The notes beneath the pieces are model-generated. The model worked only from the letters and a program-made list of their open reading frames with translations, did no database searches and was not told the DNA's origin. From contig JALLLS010000047.1 of NCBI GenBank assembly GCA_025094145.1, positions 124,001 through 188,000 on the forward strand: a stretch of 64,000 nucleotides of DNA, read 5' to 3'. Made by a program: the position numbers and the translations under genes. This document shows positions 10,761 to 21,524 of this stretch, in pieces. Position 1 is the stretch's first letter. Each line of letters opens with the position of its first letter. The DNA comes from Spinellus fusiger (taxonomy: Eukaryota; Mucoromycota; Mucoromycetes; Mucorales; Phycomycetaceae).

Positions 10761-12478
10761 CTATTCTTTTCTACAGAATGAAGCTGGTCTGTAGTGACCT
10801 TTTAAACACACTTCTGTAATTGTATAGATATTCTTTGATGCATTTACATCTCTGTTCCAAACAAGTCCACAACTTTGGTAAGCATGAATATTATTGAAAT
10901 TCACTAATACCTTGGTAAGGTTATTTGTGTTATAAGTGTGACAGATCTTGAGAACAGAAATAAAAGAAAACAGAGTAACTGTTAGAATAGCCTTTCATAC
11001 TGAGTGAAAAGTCAATCATGCTTACCCTTGATGTAAAGAACTCATCAATATCAACCAGAAGAAGATCTCCACCCCTTTGTCTCTTTTTCAATGGTTGATA
11101 TAAAATTCTTGTCAAACCAACACAATGGCCTTTGAATTTGACAGTATTTTTTCCTTTCATTTCTGTGCCATAAGCAACAACTGGCAGCTTGGTAGGATTG
11201 TATTCAAATTTTTTTGGGTGCCAAAACCCCTTCTTACTAATAAAATAATAGTAAAAATAATTAGTTCAAAATTTATTAATGTACTCTCTATGTATGTCAT
11301 ATTACCCTTGCACTGGCACTTTCTTCTTGCCTTTTTTCTTTCTTCTTTCCTTTCTACCTCCTGTATTGTGGTCTCTCTTTCTTTTGCACCTCTCTTTATT
11401 TGCTTTGTTTTTTTTCTTATGTGGTTATTGTATTTTCTGCCTCCATTCACTAAAATATTGACCATCTCTTCATGTGCTCTTTGTATACCTTGATATAGAT
11501 GAAGACGTGTCTTGGCAGTGTTGTTTTTGTTGAAGGCTAGCATATGCTGCAAGTTCAAGAAAATATAAGATACATAACACAAGTATGAGGTTATAAAGGC
11601 AGTTTTGCTTGTAGGGATATTTAAAAAGATGTCTGTCAAACCCTCTTGATTCATTCTTTGTGTTGTTTGTTTTGCAATTCAAACTGACCCAGTCATAGTG
11701 TAATATTCTTTGGTTGAGCACCTTCTGATAAGTGTTTGCTCTGGTTCCTTAAATGCAACAGCAAATATATTTTTTTGACCAAGATCAACACTACAAAAAG
11801 AAAATTGGTCAAGCTTTTGTTGCTCAACTGTCTTTTCAACAGGCTTAACATCAATTACTTGGTTGCAGCTGTAGCTGTAGTTGTCTGCTCCTTGATTTAC
11901 TTTCTTGTATAGAACCACATCCACTGTAAACCCACCATTTCTTAGGAAATTTGAAAAGGCATTTTTTTTGTTCTGTTTGGATCTTGTAAGTTCTCCAGAA
12001 TATAGCCAATAAAGTACTATTCATATTTCAAAAATATAATATATATCTTTTAATTATAATATATATCTGATAATAATTAATATATAGAAAATATTAATTA
12101 TATTGTTTATGATTTGAAAATAGTAAAAGATATGTCTAAAAATATTTATCTGAAATAATCTAAATTATTCATTAAATACAAATATATCCCAATACAGTTT
12201 TTCTATTGTTTGTTAATACAATTATTATTAAAGGATAATAACTATCTTTATATTATCTTTTTATTATCAAATAGAAAAGCTATCTCCAGATTACTTTAAT
12301 TTAAGTAATTTAATGTAAATTAATATATCCTAATAATCATAATGAATAAAATATATATTATCATTATGGGGTAATATTGTTATGTTTTAATCTACTTATC
12401 TAAATAAGAATATTACCTCAATATACAGTTTTTTATGTAAGTAGAGAGCCTAATGTATTCATGTGTATGTTTTTTGTT
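10761..12478 (-). pseudogene. Fanzor-1 C-terminal half: RuvC-like nuclease with zinc ribbon, broken
   Basis: Fanzor proteins are eukaryotic TnpB homologues, RNA-guided DNA nucleases carried by transposons. In order on the minus strand: a fragment containing THEYIRLSTYIKN (near 12450), an AT-rich probable intron, then a frame with SGELTRSKQ, and RuvC-I as VDLGQKNIFAVAF (Asp codon at 11784-11786). An in-frame stop at 11679-11681 and a frame change around 11160-11250 follow, then LPVVAYGTEMKGK (candidate RuvC-II glutamate) and DIDEFFTSR. After a GT-AG intron (about 10883-11019) come ICHTYN, YQSCG and RuvC-III NRDVNAS (Asp codon at 10848-10850). It ends at TAG 10761-10763. The stop and frameshift make it a pseudogene, though the frame is well kept. 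The second Cys of the first zinc pair is Tyr. Confidence 0.8.
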
Positions 12479-12497
12479 TACACACCCAAAGATTTTT
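12479..12497. repeat. left terminal inverted repeat, 9-kb element
   Basis: TACACACCCAAAGATTTTT, exact inverse of 21506-21524. Its first 8 bases (TACACACC) are shared with the Fanzor-2 element terminus at 27822. Confidence 0.9.
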
Positions 12498-12619
12498 CTG
12501 GCTTTTAGGCAGTGATATCTCTTTCCTTTTACATCTAAAAATTTATTGCCTTTTATGGAACTGTGTTTAAAATCAAAGGTTTGCAAGTGTGATATAGCAG
12601 TGGCTATAGTGTGGATAGT

Positions 12620-14030
12620 CAATGACTTTGCCAAGATATAGATGGTGTTAAAAAGTTAATGAGATTAATAGCTATAGCTAACAACACAAGGAAACAGTGT
12701 ATAAAAACCCCATCAATTGACTTGTTAATAAATATCAACCTTTTGTGTTTACATTAAGTATTGTTGGGACCATTAAGAGAAGCAAGGATTGCTTAAAGAA
12801 TAGTTGCCTAGTTACAAATTGTATTCAAATTGTGTGTCATATCCCTGCTGCTGTACCCCTTAGTTTTTCCTGTTTCTAAGTTTGTGTCAAAACTTTATTT
12901 TGCTGTCCCTGCTAGAGACCAAATACCTACACATTCATCTCTCTGGTAGTCTTGTCAATAACCTAAGTGTCCAATATTACACAAGTATATAAACAATTGT
13001 TTCCTTTTGTGGATACATCAATATCAAATTGTATTATCAGTAAAATATATTGTTTATGAATAAAATTATTGATGGATAAAATTGTTTATTGTAATAATAT
13101 AGCTAATAATACTGTAGCTAATAATATACTATTACTATAGCTACTGCTGTTCTAAGTGTATTCCTTCATAGCAATAGAATTCACGCCTTAAAAGCCTTAT
13201 ACTTTATCCTTGGGAGATAGATAACTATGCTCAGAAGTATACCCTAGACACCTTAGACAGTATAGAAGGAAGAAGACCACCTTGGACTGACTTGAGAAAG
13301 AGTCTTTACTTATCTAATAACAGAAGAGTGTATTAGTAATAATTCAATAAGAGAGATAGTATGCTTACCTGTTACTTAGTACTTGTCTTGGGAATAATAA
13401 GCCATGTTTTATCTATTGGAAGAAGAGTCAGTACTATGCCTTATGGATTACAATGAGCTCAAGCCCAGATAAAGACACTGCTTACTTTTCTATCACTAGA
13501 ATAGTCCTTGGTAGTGTCTATCACCTCCTTCTATTGTTTCTTTTTGTTAATAATGACAAATTACCTTGCTCAGTTATGCTCATCTTGAAAAGTACTTAAA
13601 TGTTAAGTTGTATGTGCAGTGTGAGAAATAACAAAATAATAACAGACCAAAGAATAAAAAATATTTTCATTTTAGTGATGTATCACTCTAGCCTTCACTT
13701 TCTAATAATTTATTAAGTCAAAATTCTAAAGTCAAACAGCTCACTCTCTTTCTATTTTTATATTGAAATCTTTTTTAACATGTCCTTCTCTACCATCAAT
13801 TTCAAGAAAAGTAAAATCTTTACCTGCACTGTCTGCAAAAAGACATTCAAAACAAAAGGAAATATGAAATTACACATTGCTACCCACAACATGTAAGATT
13901 AATCTCAAGTCTAAAAGTAATGTTACTCATTCTCTACTTTGAATAGCTCTATGGCTGAGTCTTCTTGGTATTTATCATAAAAACAGAGGCATAGAATAAT
14001 AAAAAATCAAACTAATCATGCTTTATTGCT
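12620..14030. other. non-coding interior of the 9-kb element
   Basis: No gene. The part 12995-13640 is directly repeated at 27950-28440 inside the Fanzor-2 element. The part 12780-12960 recurs in inverted orientation at about 29000-29180. AT-rich, with TATAAAAACCCC near 12700 that could be a promoter or LTR relic. Confidence 0.5.
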
Positions 14031-14032
14031 AC

Positions 14033-15392
14033 AGTGGCTCCTAACAAAACAATGGTATTTTTTCATACCCCAGTATAATTCTGCAATAGGAAATACTTAT
14101 TCTTTATCATAAAAACATACATTAAACACACAGTAGAGACTTGAAAATTGGATGAAGTATAAAGAAGGACAACAGAATAATAAATACAAGTTTATTGAGT
14201 GGAAAACTTCAATATTTGGTGTTTCCACCCTTGGCCTCAATGACAGCCCTACATCTCCAATGCATGCTGGCAATGAGGGTGTCTGTGGTGTCCTTGGGAA
14301 TTTTTTCCCATTCTTCCAAAAGAAGCACCTCCAAATCCTGAAGGGAGCTTGCTGGAGTCATCCTCTTCCTAATGGCCCTGTCAAGCACCTCCCAAAGATG
14401 TTCTATTGGGTTCAGGTCAGGGCTTTGTGAGGGCCACCCCTCCATAGTGACAACGTTCTCTTGTGCCTTCCACAACCTGGACCCTCTACTCTTGTGGCAG
14501 CTAGCATTGTCTTCCTGAAGAACGTAATCCACCTCTGGATTCAGTGCCTTGAGTTGGGCCAGCTCAGGGCAGTAGTTCTTCTTTAAGATCTCAATGTATC
14601 TTCCACTGTCTATACTGCCCTTCACAGGTGCCAATCTCCTGACACCTTCACCAGAGAAAGAACCCCACACCATCATGCTGCCACCTCCAAACTTCATGGT
14701 GGGCTTGACGTTCTTTGGGAGCAGTCCCTCATTAACTTTTCACACCACCCTGGTATGGTTGTTGGTGGTGACCAACTGGTATCTGGACTCATCAGACCAG
14801 ATAACTGTCTTCCAGTCATTTTCAGTCCAGTGGAGATGGGCCTTAGCCCAAGCAAGCCTTAACTTCTTGTGCTTGATGCTGAGAGAAGGTTTCTTGACCA
14901 CCCTGCAAGAAAACAGGCCAAGCTTCTTCATCATTTTTGAGAAGGTGCTCCTGGACACTTTGGTAGTCATCTGCTTGTGAAGCTGATTTATTGTTTGAAA
15001 TGAATCTCTTGCCACTTTGCAACCTCTCTCTCTCATCTCTCTCCTTCAGAATGGGCATGCGCCCAGTGCTCTTCTTGGCCTTGAAACAGCCAGTTTCCTT
15101 ATATCTCTTTATGATGAGGGAAACAGACTGTTGACTAACTCCAAACCTAGCAGAAATGGCAGCCTGGCTGGTCCCATTTACAGTGGCCTCATGAGCAATG
15201 AGACATTGGGTGAAGTCATTGATATTCTTCTTTCTGTTCCCAAGAGGTCTCATGGGTTGTTCAGTGGTGTTAGATGAAGTAGACATTAGAGTGGAAAAGC
15301 AATAAATGAAGAATGTTTAATAAAAAAAGAATTTTTAAGAGTAAAATTAGGGTCTGAATTTGAAATAGCCATTGTTTTATTAAAAGCCACTG
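14033..15392 (-). mobile_element. Tc1/mariner transposon (copy 1), complete ends
   Basis: This is a 1360-bp element flanked by TA on both sides. The left end CAGTGGCTCCTAACAAAAC and the reverse complement of the right end CAGTGGCTTTTAATAAAAC match over about 24 bp with 3 mismatches. It contains one minus-strand transposase gene with disruptions. It sits inside the 9-kb element, and a LINE lies directly against its right end. Confidence 0.93.
14209..15286 (-). pseudogene. Tc1/mariner transposase (copy 1), one frameshift and one stop
   Basis: Reading from 15286: an N-terminal helix-turn-helix DNA-binding region (AAISARFGVSQQSVSLIIKRY, about residues 40-60), then after a frameshift near 15040 the catalytic domain. 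The acidic triad is visible: Asp in VIWSDES, Asp in LQEDNASCHKS, Glu in SPDLNPIEHLWE. I count 35 residues between the second Asp and the Glu. A TGA near 14738 interrupts the frame where copy 2 reads through. It ends in GGNTKY, as copy 2 does. The enzyme would cut and paste its element at TA sites; this copy is inactive by sequence. Confidence 0.9.
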
Positions 15393-15404
15393 TACATATA
15401 CTGC
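15390..15404. repeat. target-site duplication of LINE-B1 (left)
   Basis: CTGTACATATACTGC is identical to 20595-20609 and flanks the LINE. Its first five bases include the Tc1 end plus its TA duplication, which shows that the LINE inserted after the Tc1. Confidence 0.75.
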
Positions 15405-15530
15405 GGAGGCTCTTTTGCGTAATAAATATTACCCCAAAGAGTTATAATAAAATCTACAGCAAACATTACAATCACCCATCCATCAACACCAACACCCCCC
15501 GCCACCTATATCACACTGGATCCATTAACC

Positions 15531-16616
15531 ATGGACCCCACCTCAGCACCACCCGCCAAACCCTTTGAGTTTGGCCTTACCAACGTCCCCACCACCTACG
15601 ACGTCCCTAAAAGCAGAAAAGAAAAACTGCTTGCCAAACGCACCTGAGCAAGAACCAACAAGGAGAACAAAATGTCCAAGGTGGAAAAGGCTGACACCCA
15701 CGCCCAACAAATGCTGCAGATGATGGCGGCAATCCAAAAACAGATGGAGATCTTTGGACTCCGTATCCAGGAATTGGAGGCCCAATTGAAGGCCAAGGAT
15801 GCAATGATTGCATCCCTCCAGGCTCAGGCCACTACCAGCACCACCAACACCACCACCACTGCCACCCCTGCCACCCCTGCCAAGCAGGACAACTCGACTG
15901 CTGCTTCAAAGCATGCCCCAACCTCCACACCCACACCCACACCCACCACCTATGCCAGCATGGCAAAGAAGAACCCCCAGGCCAAGAAGCCTACAAAGGC
16001 CAAAGCAGTGCTTAAGGCACAAGCAGTATGTGCCTTGCAGGAGCCCACTGGACCCTCAGTGTACAAATTTGTATACGTCCCTTGCCGCCAATACCTTAAG
16101 TACGGCCAGGTCCACAAGATGTTGGGATTGTTGAAGATCCAACAGTCACAGATCATTGACATCCACTTCCCGGCAAGGGGAACAGTTGCGCTGCTGGTCC
16201 ACAGCAGCTACAAGAAGGAACTTGAGGAGCACCTTGAGAAGCTTAAGATCAGTCCAGTGAAGGACTTCAACCCTGTGTCCGCTGCAGTCATTGCAGACCC
16301 AAAGCTCCAAGGGGAAACCAACAGTACCAAGGCTGCAAAGGCCCAGGAACTCTTTGACCAGAGAGTGTCAAACACCTGTCTTCGTTCCCCCACCCACTTA
16401 GGGTACAGCATTGCTTGCCACTTTGGCTCTGGTAATGCCACTCCCCGCCTCTCTGCCACTGCCTTTGAGAAGCTCTTGGCGGATCTCAAGGCCAAGACCC
16501 CAGTTGCCAGCCGCCCCGCCACCCTTGAAGAAGAGGCCATCCAGGCATTTGGATCAGGCTCAGCTATGGAAGAAGATGAGGGAGACGCCCAAAACATCCA
16601 CCAAGAAGAATTATGA
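15531..16616 (+). pseudogene. LINE-B1 ORF1, coiled-coil RNA-binding protein with premature TGA
   Basis: The frame opens with ATG at 15531, but TGA at 15645-15647 interrupts it. The next in-frame ATG is at 15672 and gives 314 residues. The TGA probably replaces CGA, so the ancestral protein would be about 361 residues. Residues from 15672: a heptad-like coiled coil (about 1-52, MLQMMAAIQKQMEIFGLRIQ region), a Thr/Pro/Ala-rich linker (about 55-110), then a possible RRM-like region (VYKFVYVPCRQYLKYGQV onward). It ends TTATGA, where the ATG of ORF2 overlaps the stop by 4 bases, typical of coupled translation. The role would be packaging of LINE RNA. Confidence 0.75.
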
Positions 16617-19600
16617 ATAGACTGAAGATTGGTCTATTGAATGCTTGTGGAATCAGGCCCAAACTGGTGAACGTTCTGAATGTGTGTGTGCAGAATGATA
16701 TTGATATACTTTTAGTGACAGAGACTTTCCTGACCAAAGACATGCAAATGTTGAGGTGCCCCTGGATACAAATACACAACTATGCTACAGCCCATGGTGA
16801 TGCTGGACAAGGTTTTGATGGAGTTTCATTCTTTATTTGTCCTGACTTTCCTTACCATGTACATTCCTTACCAATTACTAATCCTTTTGTGGTCTCCTGT
16901 AGGATTGGCCCATATACACTCCATGGTCTGTACCTACCTCCGAGGCTGTCATCTAGTGAGGCTGTGGAAAGGTTGAATTCACTACCCATAGACAACTTCA
17001 CACTCGTCCTTGGTGACCTGAATACACGTTTAGGCCGCCTGACTGGAGATCATGGCATAAACAACAGACATGTGGGATTTGAAGACTGGATCTGCCGTCA
17101 GGATCTAACCTTGTGGAACTCAGAGTTGGCATTTGGCTTGCCTACATATGAGCAAATTCTAGCAGATGGTTGTCAGTTTGCTAGCATTATTGACCTGTTC
17201 CTGTCAAGAAGCTACAACTTCTCCAAAGTGTGCTTGCACATTAGGGACGATCTGACGTTAGGTTCAGACCACCACTTGTGTGAGCTGTCCTTTCAGCCAG
17301 TGCTCATGCCACTGCCCATGACAGAAACAGCTGTCCATCGCCTCTGGAGACTGCAACGTTTAAACAAACAAACAGTCTGTGACCAGTACAAGCAATGTTT
17401 TGCAGAGAACACAGGTGAACTGCAAAGAGAGATCCAAAAAAATTGGAAGACAAAACCCCGTTGTGCTCTGTTAAGATGAGGACTTTGCTGAGAGACTCAA
17501 TGAGTCAATCTACAAGGCCCTGGATGATAGCATAGGGCGCGCACAATCCCATCCAAAAGCTTGGAAAAGCTACTGGAATGCTGATCTACAACAGTTAGCT
17601 GACCGTTGTCAAGAACTTTATTGTTTTAGACAACGGGTAGGCAATGATATTGAATGCATTGAAGCCCACCGCTTGTATGAGGAAGCGTGTTTAGCTTTGA
17701 AAAAGGCTATAAGGCAAGCACAACAACAAACCTGGCATGTATTTTGTGATAAAGTCCGTAAGGGCTTAACAGAGATGACAAGTGCTGTGAAAGGAATGAG
17801 GCTGCGGAGACGTTTGCCAATTTCCCTGTCATCTCCAGAGGGCCCTCGGCATGCTGCCAATTGCATGATTGACTACCTAGAGAGAGTGTTTGGTGGATCT
17901 ACGGAAAGACAGGAGCGTCAGGAGTTTACTCTCCAAGACAATCCAGTCCCATGGGACGTAGACTTTATTCACTCTGCTATTCGAAAGATGCCAAATCAAA
18001 AGCACCAGGCATTGATCATATTAGAGCAGAAATGCTCAAACCCCTAGTTTGAGTGCTAGTGCCTCTGTTACATCAGATCTTCACATTGTGTTGGAGATGG
18101 TTGTGGATGCCTGTGGCCTGGAGAACAGCACAGGTGGTACCTATTTACAAAAACAAAGGAGAGCAGGATGACCCTAGTAACTATTGGCCTATTAGCTTGA
18201 CATTGGTGTTTTGTAAGCTCTTAGAAAGATGTATAGCTGGGGAGCTCCTTTTGACCATGCCTGCATTGGACATGGCTCAAGGTGGATTTTGCACTTGTTG
18301 TGGAACTCTAGACCAGGCCCTCTGTCTCCACAAACTTATGGGGTTGTATGCTGCCCAAGGATCAGGAGAGCAAGATCCAAAACCTCCAGTTGTTGTCTTC
18401 CTAGATATTAAAGCTGCATATGATAGTGTGAACGCTCTGTCATATGGAGTTGCTGATGCCCTTTGTGTCTCAGTGTTGCTCTTGCTACTACAGAATTTGT
18501 TTGATGACATTGTGGTGAATGTGATTCTGAAAAATGTAGCATCCCAGGACATTGCACCTAAACAAGAGTCTTACAGGGTAGTATTCTTTCTCCATTCCTT
18601 TATTCTATTTTCATTGATACTCTTTATGTTTCTTGAGGTTTGCTTTGGTATCCCCAATACTGGTTGGTATGCACCCACCTACCATGGGACGGTCCATTAA
18701 TCTCTGTGCTCGAAATCCTTTCTCTTTTGCTTCCCCACAGGCAACTGTTCAGCATTGCTTGACAAGTTACAGAATTCCCTTCACAATCCTTTTCCTACTT
18801 CTACAGTTTCGGATGACTCTTCTGAGTTGTCAGATTCCTCTTACAGTCCGTCTCATGTCACTGTTACTTGGGCTCCTGTGAATTGTTTGTTGTATGCTGA
18901 TGATGTGGCTCTTATGGGCTACCCAGAAGATATACATCAAATGCTGGCACTTGCCGAAATTCACTCGACCCTCCTTGGTTACAAATGGAGTCCCTCCAAA
19001 TGTGAAGTACTCAATGCCCCAGCCAATGTGCCATTTTACCTCTATGGCAATGAGCTTCCAACCTGTGATACTTTCAAGTACCTTGGTATCCCCTTTTCAT
19101 GTCAAGGTATTAACCAAGATGCACTTTCTCACACTCACAAGTCAAGGCAATTGCAGTAATGCAAAAGCTGAGAGGAATGGGTGTAAACATGTATGGCTTT
19201 GGGATTACAGCAGCCCTAAGAGCGTATACTGTTTTTGTTTGGCCTATTCTTGAGTATGGGTTGGCTATTTGTAATGTCAATAGACTAGGCATCTGCCCAC
19301 TACAAACTGTCAGTCTGCTTGTCTGAGACTTTGTCTTGCTAGATCTGCTACTGCTAGGTTTGGAACAATCCAGGTTGCCCAATTAGCTGCCCTCCCTAAC
19401 ATATACTCTTGTTTTCTTTATCTGCAAGCCAAATTTGTTGAGCACACAGCTACCCTTCCTGAAGACACCCTCCTCTGGTGCCTTGTCCCACAGCTTGAAG
19501 CACCCCAGACTAAAGCCAGATGGATTAAGCTATGTGGCAATGTACTCTGGCAAAATGCTCAAAGAATAGGATGGGCTCACAACCCTCCTAAATATCCATT

Positions 19601-20033
19601 AAAAGTAGCTTATCTTGAACGTCTTCAAAGTGAAATTACTAGTCTAGTACATGGCAAGAATCTGCTGGTGATGGTAGCCCATGGACTATGTAGACCTGTT
19701 TGGGATCCAATTCTTCTACTACCGTGCATGCACAAAGAAAGACATTGTCTACTAAAATGGAGGATTGCTTGGTTACCACCAACATCTTCAGTTCCTTGCC
19801 AGTGTGGTCACCCTTTGGCTAACAGGGACCACTTTCTCACATACACATATGTTGATCATGAACACTCCATGTTCTTGTTTTTCTTAGTTCCTGCACCACC
19901 ACAAGATGTTCATCCAATTGACCATTGTCTAAATCTTCTGCCATGCATGGTTAAGTCTTTTGTTAAATGGCAAGATCCTTGGCCCAGTTTGATAATACTG
20001 CTGAATTTTATTGATCAAGACACATCTACTTGA
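16613..20033 (+). pseudogene. LINE-B1 ORF2: endonuclease / reverse transcriptase, broken
   Basis: The start ATG overlaps the ORF1 stop (ATGA). The endonuclease domain (16613-17350) carries LLNACGIRPK, GDLNTRLG and SDHHLCE, the conserved metal-binding and catalytic blocks of LINE endonucleases. The RT (about 18100-19150) has VVPIYKNKGE, FLDIKAAYDSV and LLYADDVALMG (YADD near 18893-18904). A C-terminal CQCGHPLANRDHFL block (near 19800) resembles the terminal zinc region of LINE ORF2. Frame changes occur near 17450, 18030, 18560 and 19150. A TGA near 18050 is shared with the other copy. ORF2 does target-primed reverse transcription; this copy is defective. Confidence 0.88.
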
Positions 20034-20594
20034 GACTTTAAGGTAGAGCCATCAGCTGGTAGCCTGCTCATTGAGGCTGCTGATGGGTGTGTTGAGCAGG
20101 AACACCAATGCTGCCATAGAGTGCAAAGACTCCTTCAGCAACAGACACTGTATCCTCACTTCTCCTCTGATCTCTTCTCTACTACCCATTCTTAACCTGT
20201 TTAGCAAAGCCAGAAGCTGCTAGTGTATTTGCTGTATTTGTGTCCTCAGGATTGTCTGAGTTGCTCTAAGTATCCCTCATTGGATTTCGAATTGCCACAG
20301 GATGACGGTTATCTTTTTGGTGTCCTGGTTTCCTTGCTGACTTTATGGCCTTTTGGATGTCTATTCATAATTCTCATTTTACCATTATTTCCACTCATTT
20401 TCCATCATTTTTCCCTCATTGAGGTTTTATATTCTCTTTTCTTTCCATTTCTTCTCTCTTTGCATTATTTTTTTCACTTATGTATTTGAAGTGTTTCAAT
20501 GTTTATTCTTTTTTTTTTCAAACAATCTCATAGGGTGGCTAAAATGCCCAATGCACAAATAGCAATCAACACCCATAAATAAAAATACTTTGAA

Positions 20595-20609
20595 CTGTAC
20601 ATATACTGC
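20595..20609. repeat. target-site duplication of LINE-B1 (right)
   Basis: CTGTACATATACTGC, identical to 15390-15404. Confidence 0.75.
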
Positions 20610-21007
20610 ACACCAACCACCAATTGCCCTCCCATAATCTTGCAATTTCCTTTGGGAAGAAATGCATTTCCACACATATCTTCCAAGGTGGATACTGGGA
20701 AGTGTCTGGTCATGGTGGCCTTTTTACTGCTGGTGCCAAGGTAAAGCTGTTCCAACAGTTCCATCCTCTTGTTCTCTCCTGCAAGCTTGCTGACAACAAC
20801 AACAGCTCCAAAAGCATTGTTGTTGGTCTGGCTGGTCTCTTTTTCTTTTCTTCTGGTGCTTCCCCTGTCTTTGGTAAGATTGTTGCCATTGACAGAAAAA
20901 ATAATATGGCTACCATTGTACCATACAACTTTATTTTTTTTTCTGACCAAACTCCATCTACCCACCCACAATATTTTATATTGGCTATAGAAAGCCCCAA
21001 CTCTCAC
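20595..21007 (-). CDS. hypothetical protein of the 9-kb element (partial)
   Basis: On the minus strand a frame of about 135 residues runs from 21007 to the LINE insertion point, where it is interrupted. It contains WYNGSHIIFSVNGNN, KLAGENKRMELLEQL and TLEDMCGNAFLPKGNCK. I do not recognise it. It lies inside the 9-kb element, so it is likely a transposon-encoded or captured gene whose end was separated by the Tc1 and LINE insertions. There are no membrane segments or known motifs. The length on its own makes it more likely coding than chance, but only modestly. Confidence 0.35.
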
Positions 21008-21069
21008 ACTCTTTTTTCCTTGGGTTAAAAAGATAGCAATGAAAACAATCTTGTCTTGCCCTTGAGCAC

Positions 21070-21480
21070 CACTGTTAAGGTGAGCTATGATGTAGTAGTT
21101 GTAGAGACAGTTGACATTCAGTCAATGAATGAATGCACTGTGCTCAATTTAAGTAAGTTTGGCTCTCTATTTTGGACAATGACCACCGGAGTTAATTCTG
21201 TGTGAGTCCCACAATAAATATCTTTTAAACATTGTTATGCTGCAAATACTATGGGCTTATAGTTAACACATTATGTTAAACAATAAATTCAGTGACTGAG
21301 TTTTAATTTTGAGGTGATTCTTGTTCTATTTCTTGTCTTTACAGCCAATTCTATACTTTATAATTACAAAGTCAATAGCCATTGCTAAAACAGGCAAGTA
21401 GAGTTTGAAATATTATATTTAGACAGCAAAAATTCTTTTTTAAACACATTAGCCAATCATAAGAATATTGTGATTTTATT
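21070..21480. repeat. dispersed repeat, inverted copy at 40290-40640
   Basis: Shares with the reverse complement of 40290-40640 the ordered blocks ATTCAGTCAATGAATGA, GGCTCTATTTT-like, TACTGCAAACACTATGGGCTTA-like, CAGTGACTGAGT, TTGCAAAGTCAATA-like and AGCCAATCATAAGAATAT. Here it forms the right interior of the 9-kb element, close to its terminus. Confidence 0.7.
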
Positions 21481-21505
21481 CTCAGGATATTTTCTTATAT
21501 ATCCC

Positions 21506-21524
21506 AAAAATCTTTGGGTGTGTA
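21506..21524. repeat. right terminal inverted repeat, 9-kb element
   Basis: Exact reverse complement of 12479-12497. The preceding TATTTTCTTATATATCC resembles the Fanzor-2 right end TATTTCCTTTTATATCC. Confidence 0.9.

Larger units (their letters stand above)
15405..20594 (+). mobile_element. LINE-B1: near full-length non-LTR retrotransposon
   Basis: About 5.2 kb: a 5' UTR, ORF1 (15531-16616), overlapping ORF2 (16613-20033) and a 3' UTR of about 560 bp ending at the right target-site copy. It belongs to a different family from LINE-A: ORF1 has a coiled coil and no zinc knuckles. A second, 5'-truncated copy lies inverted at 23913-27716, and a 3' fragment at 1268-1590. Both ORFs carry mutations. 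Confidence 0.88.
12479..21524. mobile_element. 9.05-kb element with perfect 19-bp terminal inverted repeats, inserted in Fanzor-1
   Basis: The ends are TACACACCCAAAGATTTTT (12479-12497) and its exact reverse complement (21506-21524). Removing the nested Tc1 (14033-15392) and LINE (15405-20594) leaves about 2.5 kb, close to the 2.4-kb Fanzor-2 element. The left interior (12479-12620 and 12995-13640) matches the left interior of Fanzor-2 (27822-28440), and the right end resembles the Fanzor-2 right end, so it is a sibling of that element. I find no Fanzor frame inside it; the only candidate gene is a minus-strand frame near 20595-21007. It is therefore probably a non-autonomous relative. Confidence 0.75.

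Noticed and set aside
12479..12500. Terminal repeat reading as Fanzor coding sequence (YTPKDFW on the minus strand at 21524)
   Set aside because: The 19-bp sequence occurs in perfect inverted form at both ends of a 9-kb unit, which coding sequence would not explain.
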